This document shows, one piece after another, positions 17,385 to 26,714 of a stretch of DNA of 64,000 nucleotides. Each line of letters opens with the position of its first letter. Within the stretch, counting starts at the first letter, position 1. The stretch is taken from contig JAPLYN010000001.1 of NCBI GenBank assembly GCA_026395515.1, positions 62,001-126,000 of the forward strand, in the 5' to 3' direction. A program made the position numbers and the translations under genes. The stretch comes from Candidatus Peregrinibacteria bacterium. Its GTDB lineage: Bacteria; Patescibacteriota; Gracilibacteria; UBA1369; LOWO2-01-FULL-3. The notes below the pieces were generated by a model. The model was not told the DNA's origin and made no database searches. It was given only the letters and a program-made list of their open reading frames with translations.

Positions 17385-19307
17385 TTATCTAATTTTTACT
17401 GGTATCTGCACAAGTGTCAGCTGCACGTCATTTCCTAGACAGAAATATTCGTAGGCTGGTTCAGAATTTCTGCGTAATAGTTTGAAGTAAGCGAGGCGTA
17501 TTCTTTTCATAATGGAAAGATCCGTAGACGGTATGAGTCTCTCCAAAGACGCTACGACATGCCATTGTTTTGGATCGTGTTCAAGTTTTAGTTCTTTATG
17601 AGAAGCCATATCTGTTAGAACAGCTTCAACGTTGGATTCTTCCATGAAACCAAAATTAATAGTAACTCCCAATACCGTGCCCTTATTCCCTTTTTCAAAA
17701 ACTCTCACATTGTGACGTTCTTCATCGGAAATATAAGGAACTTTTTGAGTAATTACATCTACAAAAACTATATTTTTTGGAAGTGCCGCAGTTCTTTCAA
17801 AGTAAGCCTGGAAAAGAGCTGGCGTATTATCCGAAACTTTACTTAATGGCTTTGGTGCCATGAAAATAACAGTTTGATCCACTAAATGTGCAGCCTTTTC
17901 TTTTAATTTAATAAGAGCAGAAATAGACAAAGTATCCTGGCTAGAATAGGCGGAAAAAGTAGATTTTCTTCCCCATTTCCAAGTCCTCATTACACTAAAT
18001 AAAACGACACCAATTGTCAGCGGAATGAAACCTCCTTCGAGAAATTTAATTGAATTTGCTGTAAGGAAGGAAAGATCCACGAGAGACAAAAGTCCAAAAA
18101 TCATGAATATTTTAACGTAATTCCAGTTCCATTTATTGCGAGCAATTGCCATCATTGCCATAGAAGTCGTCACCATATCGCAAGACACCGCTAGACCATA
18201 AGCGGATGCAAGAGCAGTGCTAGACTTGAACACTAAAACAAGACAAACGCATCCAACATATAAAGACCAATTTATAAAATTTATATAAATCTGACCTGAG
18301 TGTTCGTGATGAGTATGATTGACTCGCAACCTCGGCAACAAGCCAAGAGCTATCGCTTGAGTAGTCAAAGAGAATGCTCCGGAAATCAAAGCTTGAGAAG
18401 CAATCACAGTGGCTAAAGTAGCCAAAATAACCATTGGGAAAATTAAAGCATGAGGCACCATGCTGTAAAAAATATTTTCACCAATAACTTTATCTTGTCC
18501 TAGCAATAAAGCTCCTTGTCCGAGATAATTCAAAATAAGTGCAGGATAAACTACAAGGAACCAGCTAATACGAATAGGGTTTTTTCCGAAATGTCCCATA
18601 TCTGCATAGAGAGCCTCGCCTCCAGTAATGGCCAGCATTACCGCGCCAAGAATCAAGAATATAGATTTCATTGAACTAGCAGCCAAAAATTTGAATCCGT
18701 ACACAGGGTTAAAAGCCTGAAGAATTTGAGGATTAATTGTTATTTGTTTGAATCCCAAAATTGCAATTGATACAAACCATAGGATTAGAACTGGACCAAA
18801 AACCTTACCGATTTTTGCTGTCCCTTTGTATTGAATGGCAAAAAGAAGAGTGAGGATAATTATTGTAATTGGAACAATGTAGCTAGCGAAAATTGGCGTC
18901 GCCACATTCAATCCTTCCACCGCAGAAAGCACGCTAATCGCCGGCGTAATAATTCCATCACCAAAAAGTAATCCAGCCGCTAAAGTAAGAATTACCATCA
19001 GAAATGTCAGACTTTTCTTTTTATATTTGTTCAAAAGTCCATAAAGCGCGAAAACTCCACCTTCTCCTTCATTATCAGCACGGAGTACAAAAATTAGATA
19101 TTTAAAAGCCACAATTAGAGTCAAAGCCCACAAAACTAGTGAAATACTACCAAGTACGTTTGCTTGGTTGATCTCAAGCTGACCATGCCCAAAAAACAGC
19201 TCATTTACAGCATAAAGAGGTGAAGTACCAATATCTCCAAACACCACTCCAAGAGCGGCAAAAGACATGGCTAATAATTTACCTTTGTTATTATGGGTGT
19301 TTTGCAT
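17385..19307 (-). CDS. kup: KUP/HAK-type potassium uptake permease
   Basis: A 640-aa K+:H+ symporter of the inner membrane. It begins its first helix with the hallmark FGDIGTSPLYAV (about 22-33), followed by about 12 transmembrane helices with GEGGVFALYGL, LFGDGIITPAISVLSAVEGL and TGGEALYADMGHFGK. The cytosolic C-terminal domain (about 460-640) matches the family. Length is typical (E. coli Kup is 622). It converges on tRNA-Arg with 6 nt between them. It stands alone. Confidence 0.97.
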   Translation of the reverse strand: MQNTHNNKGKLLAMSFAALGVVFGDIGTSPLYAVNELFFGHGQLEINQANVLGSISLVLWALTLIVAFKYLIFVLRADNEGEGGVFALYGLLNKYKKKSLTFLMVILTLAAGLLFGDGIITPAISVLSAVEGLNVATPIFASYIVPITIIILTLLFAIQYKGTAKIGKVFGPVLILWFVSIAILGFKQITINPQILQAFNPVYGFKFLAASSMKSIFLILGAVMLAITGGEALYADMGHFGKNPIRISWFLVVYPALILNYLGQGALLLGQDKVIGENIFYSMVPHALIFPMVILATLATVIASQALISGAFSLTTQAIALGLLPRLRVNHTHHEHSGQIYINFINWSLYVGCVCLVLVFKSSTALASAYGLAVSCDMVTTSMAMMAIARNKWNWNYVKIFMIFGLLSLVDLSFLTANSIKFLEGGFIPLTIGVVLFSVMRTWKWGRKSTFSAYSSQDTLSISALIKLKEKAAHLVDQTVIFMAPKPLSKVSDNTPALFQAYFERTAALPKNIVFVDVITQKVPYISDEERHNVRVFEKGNKGTVLGVTINFGFMEESNVEAVLTDMASHKELKLEHDPKQWHVVASLERLIPSTDLSIMKRIRLAYFKLLRRNSEPAYEYFCLGNDVQLTLVQIPVKIR

Positions 19308-19402
19308 GAGCTAGATTATACCGATGAAATTTCTATCGTCAATTAATATAGTCCAATTTGTTCCTTGCCTAAAGCCACAGCCCTCATTATCATGCCCCTC
19401 AC

Positions 19403-20776
19403 ATGGGCAAATTTTTCATTCAAACTTACGGCTGTCAGATGAATTATTCTGATACAGAACGCATGGAGTCTTATCTCCAGGCACTCGGCTATGATAAAGC
19501 TCCGAGTTTTGAAGAGGCGGATTTGATTATGTTCAATACTTGCAGCATTCGTCAGAGCGCTGAGGATCGTGTCTACGGTCACATGCGTACAATCGAGCAA
19601 ATGCGTCGCCAGCACAAAAAGATCACTGTAGTAATTACTGGCTGTATGGTGAGAAAATCCAGTTCTCGTTATTCTTCAGAAAGAGATAAACTTTTCAATA
19701 CTACTCGTGAATTAGACATCGCGCTTCGCACTGAAGAATTGCCAAAACTTGCCATGCTTGCTCGTGAGCTCGACCCAGAAAGTAAAATTCCAGAAATCAA
19801 AGAAGAGTCCCTCGAAGATTATTTCAAAATTTCTCCAACTCATAGTTCTCATCAGTCCAAAGCTCAGGCTTTTGTGGCCATTTCCAATGGTTGCGATAAG
19901 TTTTGCACCTATTGCATCGTTCCATATAGCCGCGGTCGTGAGAAGAGCCGTGACATCCAAGAAATTATTAAGGAGTGTACTCAGCTTGTGGAGAATGGCT
20001 GCAAGGAAATTACACTTATCGGTCAGACAGTGAATTCTTATGGTCTCAGCCAATACGACAAAGAGGAAAAAACTTTTGAATTTCTCGGAGAAAAAGAGCC
20101 ATTCATCTATTTGTTAGAAGAAATTGATAAGCTTCACGCCAAAGGTCTCGTGCGTCTCAGCTTCACTTCTTCTCATCCTAAGGATATGTCCGATCAGCTC
20201 ATTGAGGCGATGGCGAACTTGAAGACAATAATGCCGTATTTACATCTTCCAGTTCAGGCAGGTGATAATCGCACTTTGAAGCGCATGAATCGTACCTACA
20301 CAGTAGAAAGTTATAGAAAAATTATAGAAAAACTCCGCAAATCAATTCCTGGAATTTCTATTTCTACAGATATAATTGTGGGTTTTTGTGGTGAAACCGA
20401 TGAGGAATTTGAAAACACTTACAAATTCTTTGATGAAATGGATTTTGAACACGGTTACATTTCTCAATATTCAGAAAGAACCGGAACAACCGCTGCCAGA
20501 TTCATAAAAGACGACATCTCTGAAGACGTAAAACAAGAGCGCTGGAACAAATTAAACGACAATCTCCTCCGCCAGAAATCCAAAAAAGCTCACGAAAGAT
20601 TCCTCGGCAAAACCCTCCAAGTTTTAGTAGAAAGCCAAGAAGGCAAAAAGTGCCTCGGTCGCAGCGAACATTTCAAAACCGTACAATTCTCATCCGGCAG
20701 AAAACTCCTCGGAGAAATAGTTCCGGTCCGCATCACCAAAGCAATGGAGTGGATTCTAGAAGGTGAGCTAGTCTAA
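19403..20776 (+). CDS. miaB: tRNA-2-methylthio-N6-dimethylallyladenosine synthase
   Basis: A 457-aa radical-SAM methylthiotransferase acting on A37 of tRNAs that read UNN codons. Order: N-terminal UPF0004 domain with the three auxiliary-cluster cysteines (YGCQMN, FNTCSIR, ITGCMV), radical SAM motif GCDKFCTYCIVPYSRG (about 163-178, CxxxCxxC), and a C-terminal TRAM domain (about 390-455). I start at the ATG giving MGKFFIQTYGCQMN. The 3' end overlaps alaS by 4 bp in convergent orientation. Confidence 0.96.
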   Translation: MGKFFIQTYGCQMNYSDTERMESYLQALGYDKAPSFEEADLIMFNTCSIRQSAEDRVYGHMRTIEQMRRQHKKITVVITGCMVRKSSSRYSSERDKLFNTTRELDIALRTEELPKLAMLARELDPESKIPEIKEESLEDYFKISPTHSSHQSKAQAFVAISNGCDKFCTYCIVPYSRGREKSRDIQEIIKECTQLVENGCKEITLIGQTVNSYGLSQYDKEEKTFEFLGEKEPFIYLLEEIDKLHAKGLVRLSFTSSHPKDMSDQLIEAMANLKTIMPYLHLPVQAGDNRTLKRMNRTYTVESYRKIIEKLRKSIPGISISTDIIVGFCGETDEEFENTYKFFDEMDFEHGYISQYSERTGTTAARFIKDDISEDVKQERWNKLNDNLLRQKSKKAHERFLGKTLQVLVESQEGKKCLGRSEHFKTVQFSSGRKLLGEIVPVRITKAMEWILEGELV

Positions 20777-22626
20777 ACTTTCGCATTCGCACCCACTGTC
20801 GCCTTGATTCTTCTGATTCCACTTGAACAAGCTTCTTCTTTTAGTAATTTGAAGCTGCCAAGTTCGCTAGTATTTTTGACGTGTGGGCCACCGCAAATTT
20901 CCATGCTGAATAGTGTACCTTTTTCTGGTTCACCCATTGTGTACACTTTTACCACGTCGCCATATTTTGACTCAAATAAGCCAATAGCGCCCTTTTCTTT
21001 TGCCTCAGCCACACTCATTTCTGCATAGTTTACCGGCAAGGCTGCACGAATTTGATCATTCACAATTCCTTCTACTTTTATCTTTTCCTCATCAGTCATT
21101 TTTGTCGAATGAGAGAAATCAAAACGCAATCTTTCAGCAGTAATATTTGATCCTCTTTGCTCTACATGATCACCTAAAACAGTTCTCAAAGCTTTATGCA
21201 AAAGGTGAGTAGCTGTATGCAATCTTGTCACTTCTTCACTATGGTCAGAAAGACCTCCAGCAAACTTTTTCTCAGCTCCAGCGCGGGATAATTCCTGATG
21301 TTTTTTGAAATTATCTTCGAAATTTTTGATCAACATTGCCTTTTCAGCCGCATCACGAATCCAACCAGCCTCCTGTAATTCTTCAATTGTCATCTCTATA
21401 GGGAAGCCATAAGTAGCAAACATTTCAAAACAGAAATCTTCACCTAGGGCACTTGTGCCCTGTTCCTTTTTTTCTATTATCTTTTCCATTGCACGATGAA
21501 TCATTGCCAAACCTTTATCCAAAGTATGACCAAATTGAATTTCTTCTTTGCTCATCTCTTCGTAAATTCTTTCTGCATTCAATTCTAATTCTTTATAATA
21601 GTCACCATAATTTTTCACGATAATTCCGGCAATTTTTCTTGCAAATTCACCTGCAATTCCGAGTTTCTTTGCATTTCTAATCGCTCTACGAATAAGTCTG
21701 CGTAGAATATATCCTTGATCTGTATTTGAAGGAGTTACAGCACTTGGATCACCCAAAATAAATGTAGCTGCTCTCAAATGATCGGCAATAATTTTTTCAG
21801 AAACCATTTTTGATTCATCTACTTCACCGTATCCTGCCAATGTCCTAATTTCCGCAATTACATCAACAAATAATTCAGTCTCAAAAGGTGAATTCAAACC
21901 ATTCATAATTCCCAAAACTCTTTCCAATCCCATTCCTGTATCCACATTTTGCTGTTTCAAAGGTGCGAAACTGCCATCTTCCTGTTTGTTGTACTGCATG
22001 AACACATCATTCCAAATCTCCACCCATCTCTTGTCTGATGGATCGTGTTTTTCTGGTGCTGGCTCAGTCCCTGTCCAATAAAACATTTCTGTATCTGGAC
22101 CGCATGGACCAGTTTTTCCGGCAGGTCCCCACCAGTTATCTTTTTTAGGTAAGAATGAAATACGATCAGCACTTACTCCAAGACTTCTCCAAATTCCAAA
22201 AGATTCCTCATCCTTCGGAGCATCAGCATCTCCAGCAAAACAAGTGAAAGCCAATTTGCTCAAAGGCAAACCAAGCCCACCATCGCTCGAAGTCAAAAAT
22301 TCAAAACTCATCTTAATAGCACCTTCTTTGAAATAATCTCCCAAAGACCAGTTACCCAACATTTCAAAAAAGCTCAAATGACTCTTGTCTCCTACTTCCT
22401 CAATATCATCAGTACGAATACACTTCTGCACATCTGTTAAACGGCTACCTGATGGATGCTTTTCACCCATAAGAAATGGCACCAAAGGATGCATTCCTGC
22501 AGTCGTAAATAAAACAGTAGGATCATTTTCCGGAATTAAAGAAGAACCACGAATTTCTTTATGTCCATTCTTTTTTACAAAAAAATCTATAAATAAATGG
22601 CGGAGTTCATTAGCTGTCATTTTCAT
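20773..22626 (-). CDS. alaS: Alanyl-tRNA synthetase, short form lacking C-Ala domain
   Basis: About 617 aa. It charges tRNA-Ala by recognising G3:U70. Visible order: class II catalytic core (1-250, motif GSSLIPENDPTVLFTTAGMHPLVPF), tRNA-recognition helical domain (to ~455), and editing domain with zinc ligands HTATH and CGGPH. It ends at SSGIRRIKATVG just after the editing domain. The usual ~870-aa enzyme continues with a DHHA1/C-Ala region that contacts the tRNA elbow, and this is missing. I choose ATG at 22626 (MKMTANELRHLF) over an upstream TTG. The two tRNA-like RNAs here with alanine acceptors but odd D arms make the missing elbow-binding domain notable. Confidence 0.95.
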   Translation of the reverse strand: MKMTANELRHLFIDFFVKKNGHKEIRGSSLIPENDPTVLFTTAGMHPLVPFLMGEKHPSGSRLTDVQKCIRTDDIEEVGDKSHLSFFEMLGNWSLGDYFKEGAIKMSFEFLTSSDGGLGLPLSKLAFTCFAGDADAPKDEESFGIWRSLGVSADRISFLPKKDNWWGPAGKTGPCGPDTEMFYWTGTEPAPEKHDPSDKRWVEIWNDVFMQYNKQEDGSFAPLKQQNVDTGMGLERVLGIMNGLNSPFETELFVDVIAEIRTLAGYGEVDESKMVSEKIIADHLRAATFILGDPSAVTPSNTDQGYILRRLIRRAIRNAKKLGIAGEFARKIAGIIVKNYGDYYKELELNAERIYEEMSKEEIQFGHTLDKGLAMIHRAMEKIIEKKEQGTSALGEDFCFEMFATYGFPIEMTIEELQEAGWIRDAAEKAMLIKNFEDNFKKHQELSRAGAEKKFAGGLSDHSEEVTRLHTATHLLHKALRTVLGDHVEQRGSNITAERLRFDFSHSTKMTDEEKIKVEGIVNDQIRAALPVNYAEMSVAEAKEKGAIGLFESKYGDVVKVYTMGEPEKGTLFSMEICGGPHVKNTSELGSFKLLKEEACSSGIRRIKATVGANAKV

Positions 22627-22698
22627 ATTTTTCAGATTCAAAAAGTATCAAGTGGGCTTATTCTACGTAAAAAAACTTCAGGATACAAGCTTTTGGCC

Positions 22699-22735
22699 TC
22701 GCACCCCGCTCGGCACACGCCTTAGCTTTGCAGTT
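22699..22735 (+). repeat. Dispersed GC-rich repeat, copy 2
   Basis: GCACCCCGCTCGGCAC (22701-22716), two bases, then GCCTTAGC (22719-22726), in the alaS/DUF3352 intergenic space. It shares both blocks with copies at 16597 and 36116 (inverted). The local base composition is far more GC-rich than its surroundings. Confidence 0.62.
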
Positions 22736-22747
22736 GCGCCAAATTAT

Positions 22748-22760
22748 GCTAATAATTAGC
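22748..22760 (+). promoter_or_regulatory. Perfect inverted repeat before the DUF3352 start
   Basis: GCTAAT-A-ATTAGC is a perfect 6-bp inverted repeat ending 2 nt before the ATG at 22763. It also contains a TAATAAT -10-like string. It may be an operator or a translation-controlling hairpin. Confidence 0.35.
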
Positions 22761-22762
22761 AC

Positions 22763-24565
22763 ATGGGAAGAAAATCAAAAGCTAAAAAATTGATACGCCA
22801 GCAAATGGAGGCTGGTGAAGCAGAAAAAGAGCTTAAAATAGACAAGAAAAAGTCCAAAAAGGAATCACTAATCTTGGCCGATGGCGAAGTTAAAAAGCCT
22901 CGTTTTAAGATCAATAAGAAAAAACTTTTTGGTGGTATCTTGGCTTTAATTATGTTGGCTATTTTAGTTGCCGTTGGTTATTTGATTTTCGAAAGAGCCT
23001 TCCGCGCTGAGCCTATAGCCAAATTTTTACCAGCAGATTCTACGGTCGCTTTAGTAGAAATTAATACTAATTTTGATCACACCCAGCTAGATAAAACCTT
23101 CAAACTTCTTGCAGGACATCCTGAATATAGCAAAGAAAGTCTTATCAAATTTGCTGAAACATTCTTCAGTTTGGTTTATGAAACTGATGTTAAGCCTTGG
23201 CTTGGTAGAGAGGTGGGAGTGGCTTATATGAATTCTGCAAAAGAGACAAACGTCGTTTATGAATTATATTTTGCTGAAGTTTTGAGCCAGACAAATGTTG
23301 ATAAATTTATTCAAAGATATAACCCTATAGAAAATATTTATACTGGCCACAAAACCTACAATGTGAAACTTCCTGGTGGCCCAGCTTACGTTACATTCCT
23401 CGACAATTACCTTGTTGTTAGTTCAAAAGAACAAGCAATTTTTCAGCTTGTAGATGCTCAAAATGATGCTAATCAAAAATTATATTTCACACCTCAATAT
23501 CGCAAAGTAGATAATAATCTTCCATTAAATCGCACAGCTTTTCTTTACGTTAATTTCGATCAACTAAGCGATAATTTCTTACACAAACTTCCATTCCTAA
23601 ATCCTAATGGAGTTTCTATTGCTATGGTTAAGCCATTACTTAAGGCTTTTGATTCTGAAGGTGCTGCTTTGATTGCACTCGATAATGATTTCGCTGTTCA
23701 GACATTCCTTACACTTCATGGAAATAATTCTGGTGCTTCTTCTTATCTTTCATTTGAGAAAAAATACAATGCTAGCCTCGCTGCCTACTTACCAAAGAAT
23801 ACTTTGGCATTCTGGGGTGGTGAAGACTTAGAATCCGAATTACAAAAAATGCTTTCTACTTTTACAGGTGGTGATGATTCTAGCCAGATGTTGGTTGATC
23901 AAATTTTACAGAATTATACTCAGAAATATTTTGGGCAGGATACAAGTTTTAAAAATGATATCCTTCCTCTTTTGAAAAATGAATTCGCGCTTTCTATCGA
24001 GAAAAATAATAACAAAAATGTCTATAAACTAATTTTTGGATTGGAAACTGCACAGACCGACACAGTAAAAATACACCAGTTGGCTAGCAATTTTGCCAGC
24101 TATGGCGGAGTTTTTGAACCTAAAGTTGTTGAACACACTTTGCCAGATGGAACTGTTGGAAGAGAGATTGTGGCTGCACCTGAGGAAATTTTGAAACTAG
24201 ATAGCTCTTACCACGATACCACCCTATACGAATTGAAAATGGGTAAGCAAAATTGGAGTGTCTATTACGCTATCGTGAATAATTTAGCAGTTGTTTCTAA
24301 TGACCCTGATTCTATTAAAGTCACTATTGATTTGATGAAAGGACAAGGAGAGAGCTTGAGTTCTACAGAAAGATTTATGAATGATATTAAACCTGTAATT
24401 AAGGGTTCAGATGAAGTTAGCTTCTTTGATTTTGATGGAATTCTACCTCTAATTTTTAAGCAAAATACTATCCCAGCGGCTCTTGGGATAATGTCTTCTT
24501 TCAGCTCTGGTAAAAATTATTTTGATGACGGAGTGGTGACTATAAATTATTTGCATATCAAGTGA
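22763..24565 (+). CDS. DUF3352 membrane-anchored protein
   Basis: A 600-aa protein of unknown function. The first ~50 residues are very basic and cytosolic (KSKAKKLIRQQ..., KKKSKKE). A single transmembrane helix spans about 54-76, followed by a large extracytoplasmic part that begins with the DUF3352 hallmark FLPADSTVALVEINTN. It has paired domains with ALxKxxx-type substrate-binding-like folds and no catalytic motif I can name. It is followed 3 nt later by a DUF4012 gene with the same membrane topology. The pair probably works together in the envelope. Such genes are frequent in CPR genomes. Confidence 0.85.
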   Translation: MGRKSKAKKLIRQQMEAGEAEKELKIDKKKSKKESLILADGEVKKPRFKINKKKLFGGILALIMLAILVAVGYLIFERAFRAEPIAKFLPADSTVALVEINTNFDHTQLDKTFKLLAGHPEYSKESLIKFAETFFSLVYETDVKPWLGREVGVAYMNSAKETNVVYELYFAEVLSQTNVDKFIQRYNPIENIYTGHKTYNVKLPGGPAYVTFLDNYLVVSSKEQAIFQLVDAQNDANQKLYFTPQYRKVDNNLPLNRTAFLYVNFDQLSDNFLHKLPFLNPNGVSIAMVKPLLKAFDSEGAALIALDNDFAVQTFLTLHGNNSGASSYLSFEKKYNASLAAYLPKNTLAFWGGEDLESELQKMLSTFTGGDDSSQMLVDQILQNYTQKYFGQDTSFKNDILPLLKNEFALSIEKNNNKNVYKLIFGLETAQTDTVKIHQLASNFASYGGVFEPKVVEHTLPDGTVGREIVAAPEEILKLDSSYHDTTLYELKMGKQNWSVYYAIVNNLAVVSNDPDSIKVTIDLMKGQGESLSSTERFMNDIKPVIKGSDEVSFFDFDGILPLIFKQNTIPAALGIMSSFSSGKNYFDDGVVTINYLHIK

Positions 24566-24568
24566 TAC

Positions 24569-26707
24569 ATGTCCAAAAAACTTCAGGACATAAAGCAAGA
24601 AAATCAAATCAACGATATTAACTTGAAGGGCGAAAAAAAACGTCCTTTAGAAGCCGATGTGTTGAAAGAAAAACAGCACAAGTTTTATAAGAATCACACT
24701 CCTATCAATGAAGTTCGTGATTTAAAAACAGATGAGAAAAAGCATTTTATTTACGTGAAGGGTGAGAAATTCCATCCCCCAAAATCCTTAGGCAATCTTT
24801 TGAAAATCGGTTTTTTTGGCTTTCTGATAATATTATTTATCAATACGATAAACGTTTATTACACTACAAAAAGACTAGAAAAAAATATTTCTAGCGAAGC
24901 CTACCAAGGTTATTCTCTGCTAATGGATGCTGGTAGAAGCGCTAGCAAAGTTCAGTTTGATAATGCTTCTGAGTCTTTTCAAAAAGCCATTAAGAATTTT
25001 GATGAAGTAAAAAATGAGCTTTGGTTTCTTAGCACAGATAAATCATATTACAGCGCTCAAAATAATATTGGTTCAAGCGTAAAAGCGCTTATCGTTGGTG
25101 GTGAGCATTTCACTTCCGCCGGTCAGCATTTTCTAGATGCTTTGGAGGAATTCAACAAAGTTCCACTTTATTTTGTGACTAAAAACAACAATCCAAATGC
25201 TAGTGGTCCATCTCTTACTGATACGCTTAAAAATGGCTTAGGTAAGACAGATCTTGCCATTAAAGAAATCAATCTTGCATCTCAAGAATTGGCCACGGTT
25301 AATGAGAAAAATCTTCCAGGCGAAATAGCGCCTCGTGTAGCTGCTGTAAAAAGTCAGGTACAAATGGTGTCTGACACTTTGAATGCAACTGCGAGTCATT
25401 TTCCGGCACTTTTAAAACTACTTGGTGATCAATATCCTCATCGCTATCTCATTCTTTTGCAAAACAATAATGAGATCAGACCTTCAGGAGGATTTATTGG
25501 AAGTTATGCCATAGTTGATATTGATAAAGGAGTTATCAAGAAAATAGATATTCAGGATGTTTACGATATAGACGGATCATTTAAAGATATTATCGAACCG
25601 CCAGATTATATGAAGCAATTCATTTCTAATTGGCGCTTCCGTGATAGTAATTATTCTGCTGATTTTCCTACCTCTGCCAGCAAAGCTAAATGGTTTTTGG
25701 CCAAGGAAGGTGGTCCTACAGTTGATACAGTAATTGCCATCAATCAGGGCTTATTACAGGATATGTTGGATATTACGGGACCTATTCAAGTTGGGAATTT
25801 TGGTAAATTAAATTCTGAAAATTATAATCTTCTTTTGAGTTATGTAATTGAAGGAAAAATTTGGGGACCAGAAAATCCTAAGCATATTCTGAAAATGTTT
25901 ATTCCGGCTTTTCAGAAGGAAATAATGAAGGAAGAAAATATTGGCAAAGTTGGTTCCAAGCTATACAAAGCAATTCAGCAAAAGCACATTATGATGTACT
26001 CCGCAGATGCTGATGTGGAAGGCCTTTTTGACTCTTTGGGTGTGAGTGGGCGCATGTACCAGAACAAGCCAGAAGAGGATTACCTTAGTGTTGTAAATTT
26101 TTCTGCTGGTGGTACTAAATCCGATCTTTTTCTAGAAGAAAATATTCTTCACGATACCTATATTGATAAGAATGGAAACCTCACGGACGAGGTTACAATT
26201 AAGCATGTTCATCAATGGACAGATGCTGTTTATTTTCAATGGAAAAAGACTCTTCAAAGTTATGGACTTAACCAAATGCCAGATCAATTAATTGATATTT
26301 TAGGCAGAGGAAGAAATAAAAGCATAATCAAAATCTATGTTCCCGAGGGAAGTATTTTATTGAATTCCACCGATCCAAATCTTACTCTTCAATACGACAA
26401 AGATGTGAAGAAAAATTACTTCTTAGCCACTATGGAAATTACCGCTGGGAAGACTGGTTATTTGCGCTTCAAATATCGCCTGCCATTTCTTTTGGATCTT
26501 AATAAAAGCGCTGCCAATTATAAATTAATTGTAGATAAGCAGCCTGGAAGTCGCGGCAGTATCTTTACAAAAACCACTCATACCGATCCGGAAATAAGTA
26601 ATATTTCAATCTATCCCAAAGAGGCCAAAATAATTTCGGGCACAGAAATTAGTTACCCTACAAATTTAGTATACGATAGATATTTTTCAGGCATTTGGAA
26701 GAAATAA
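24569..26707 (+). CDS. DUF4012 membrane-anchored protein
   Basis: A 712-aa protein. The charged N-terminal ~75 residues are cytosolic, then one transmembrane helix (about 77-99), then a long extracytoplasmic region. A helical section (about 100-290) precedes the DUF4012 core with QNNNEIRPSGGFIGSYAIVD and later GPTVDTVIAINQGLLQDMLDITGPI. The family is known mainly from Gram-positive bacteria and CPR, has weak resemblance to LytR-type envelope proteins, and is without assigned function. The start lies 3 nt after the DUF3352 stop, so translation is coupled. It converges on mutL 7 nt away. Confidence 0.88.
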   Translation: MSKKLQDIKQENQINDINLKGEKKRPLEADVLKEKQHKFYKNHTPINEVRDLKTDEKKHFIYVKGEKFHPPKSLGNLLKIGFFGFLIILFINTINVYYTTKRLEKNISSEAYQGYSLLMDAGRSASKVQFDNASESFQKAIKNFDEVKNELWFLSTDKSYYSAQNNIGSSVKALIVGGEHFTSAGQHFLDALEEFNKVPLYFVTKNNNPNASGPSLTDTLKNGLGKTDLAIKEINLASQELATVNEKNLPGEIAPRVAAVKSQVQMVSDTLNATASHFPALLKLLGDQYPHRYLILLQNNNEIRPSGGFIGSYAIVDIDKGVIKKIDIQDVYDIDGSFKDIIEPPDYMKQFISNWRFRDSNYSADFPTSASKAKWFLAKEGGPTVDTVIAINQGLLQDMLDITGPIQVGNFGKLNSENYNLLLSYVIEGKIWGPENPKHILKMFIPAFQKEIMKEENIGKVGSKLYKAIQQKHIMMYSADADVEGLFDSLGVSGRMYQNKPEEDYLSVVNFSAGGTKSDLFLEENILHDTYIDKNGNLTDEVTIKHVHQWTDAVYFQWKKTLQSYGLNQMPDQLIDILGRGRNKSIIKIYVPEGSILLNSTDPNLTLQYDKDVKKNYFLATMEITAGKTGYLRFKYRLPFLLDLNKSAANYKLIVDKQPGSRGSIFTKTTHTDPEISNISIYPKEAKIISGTEISYPTNLVYDRYFSGIWKK

Positions 26708-26714
26708 ATTCCAA

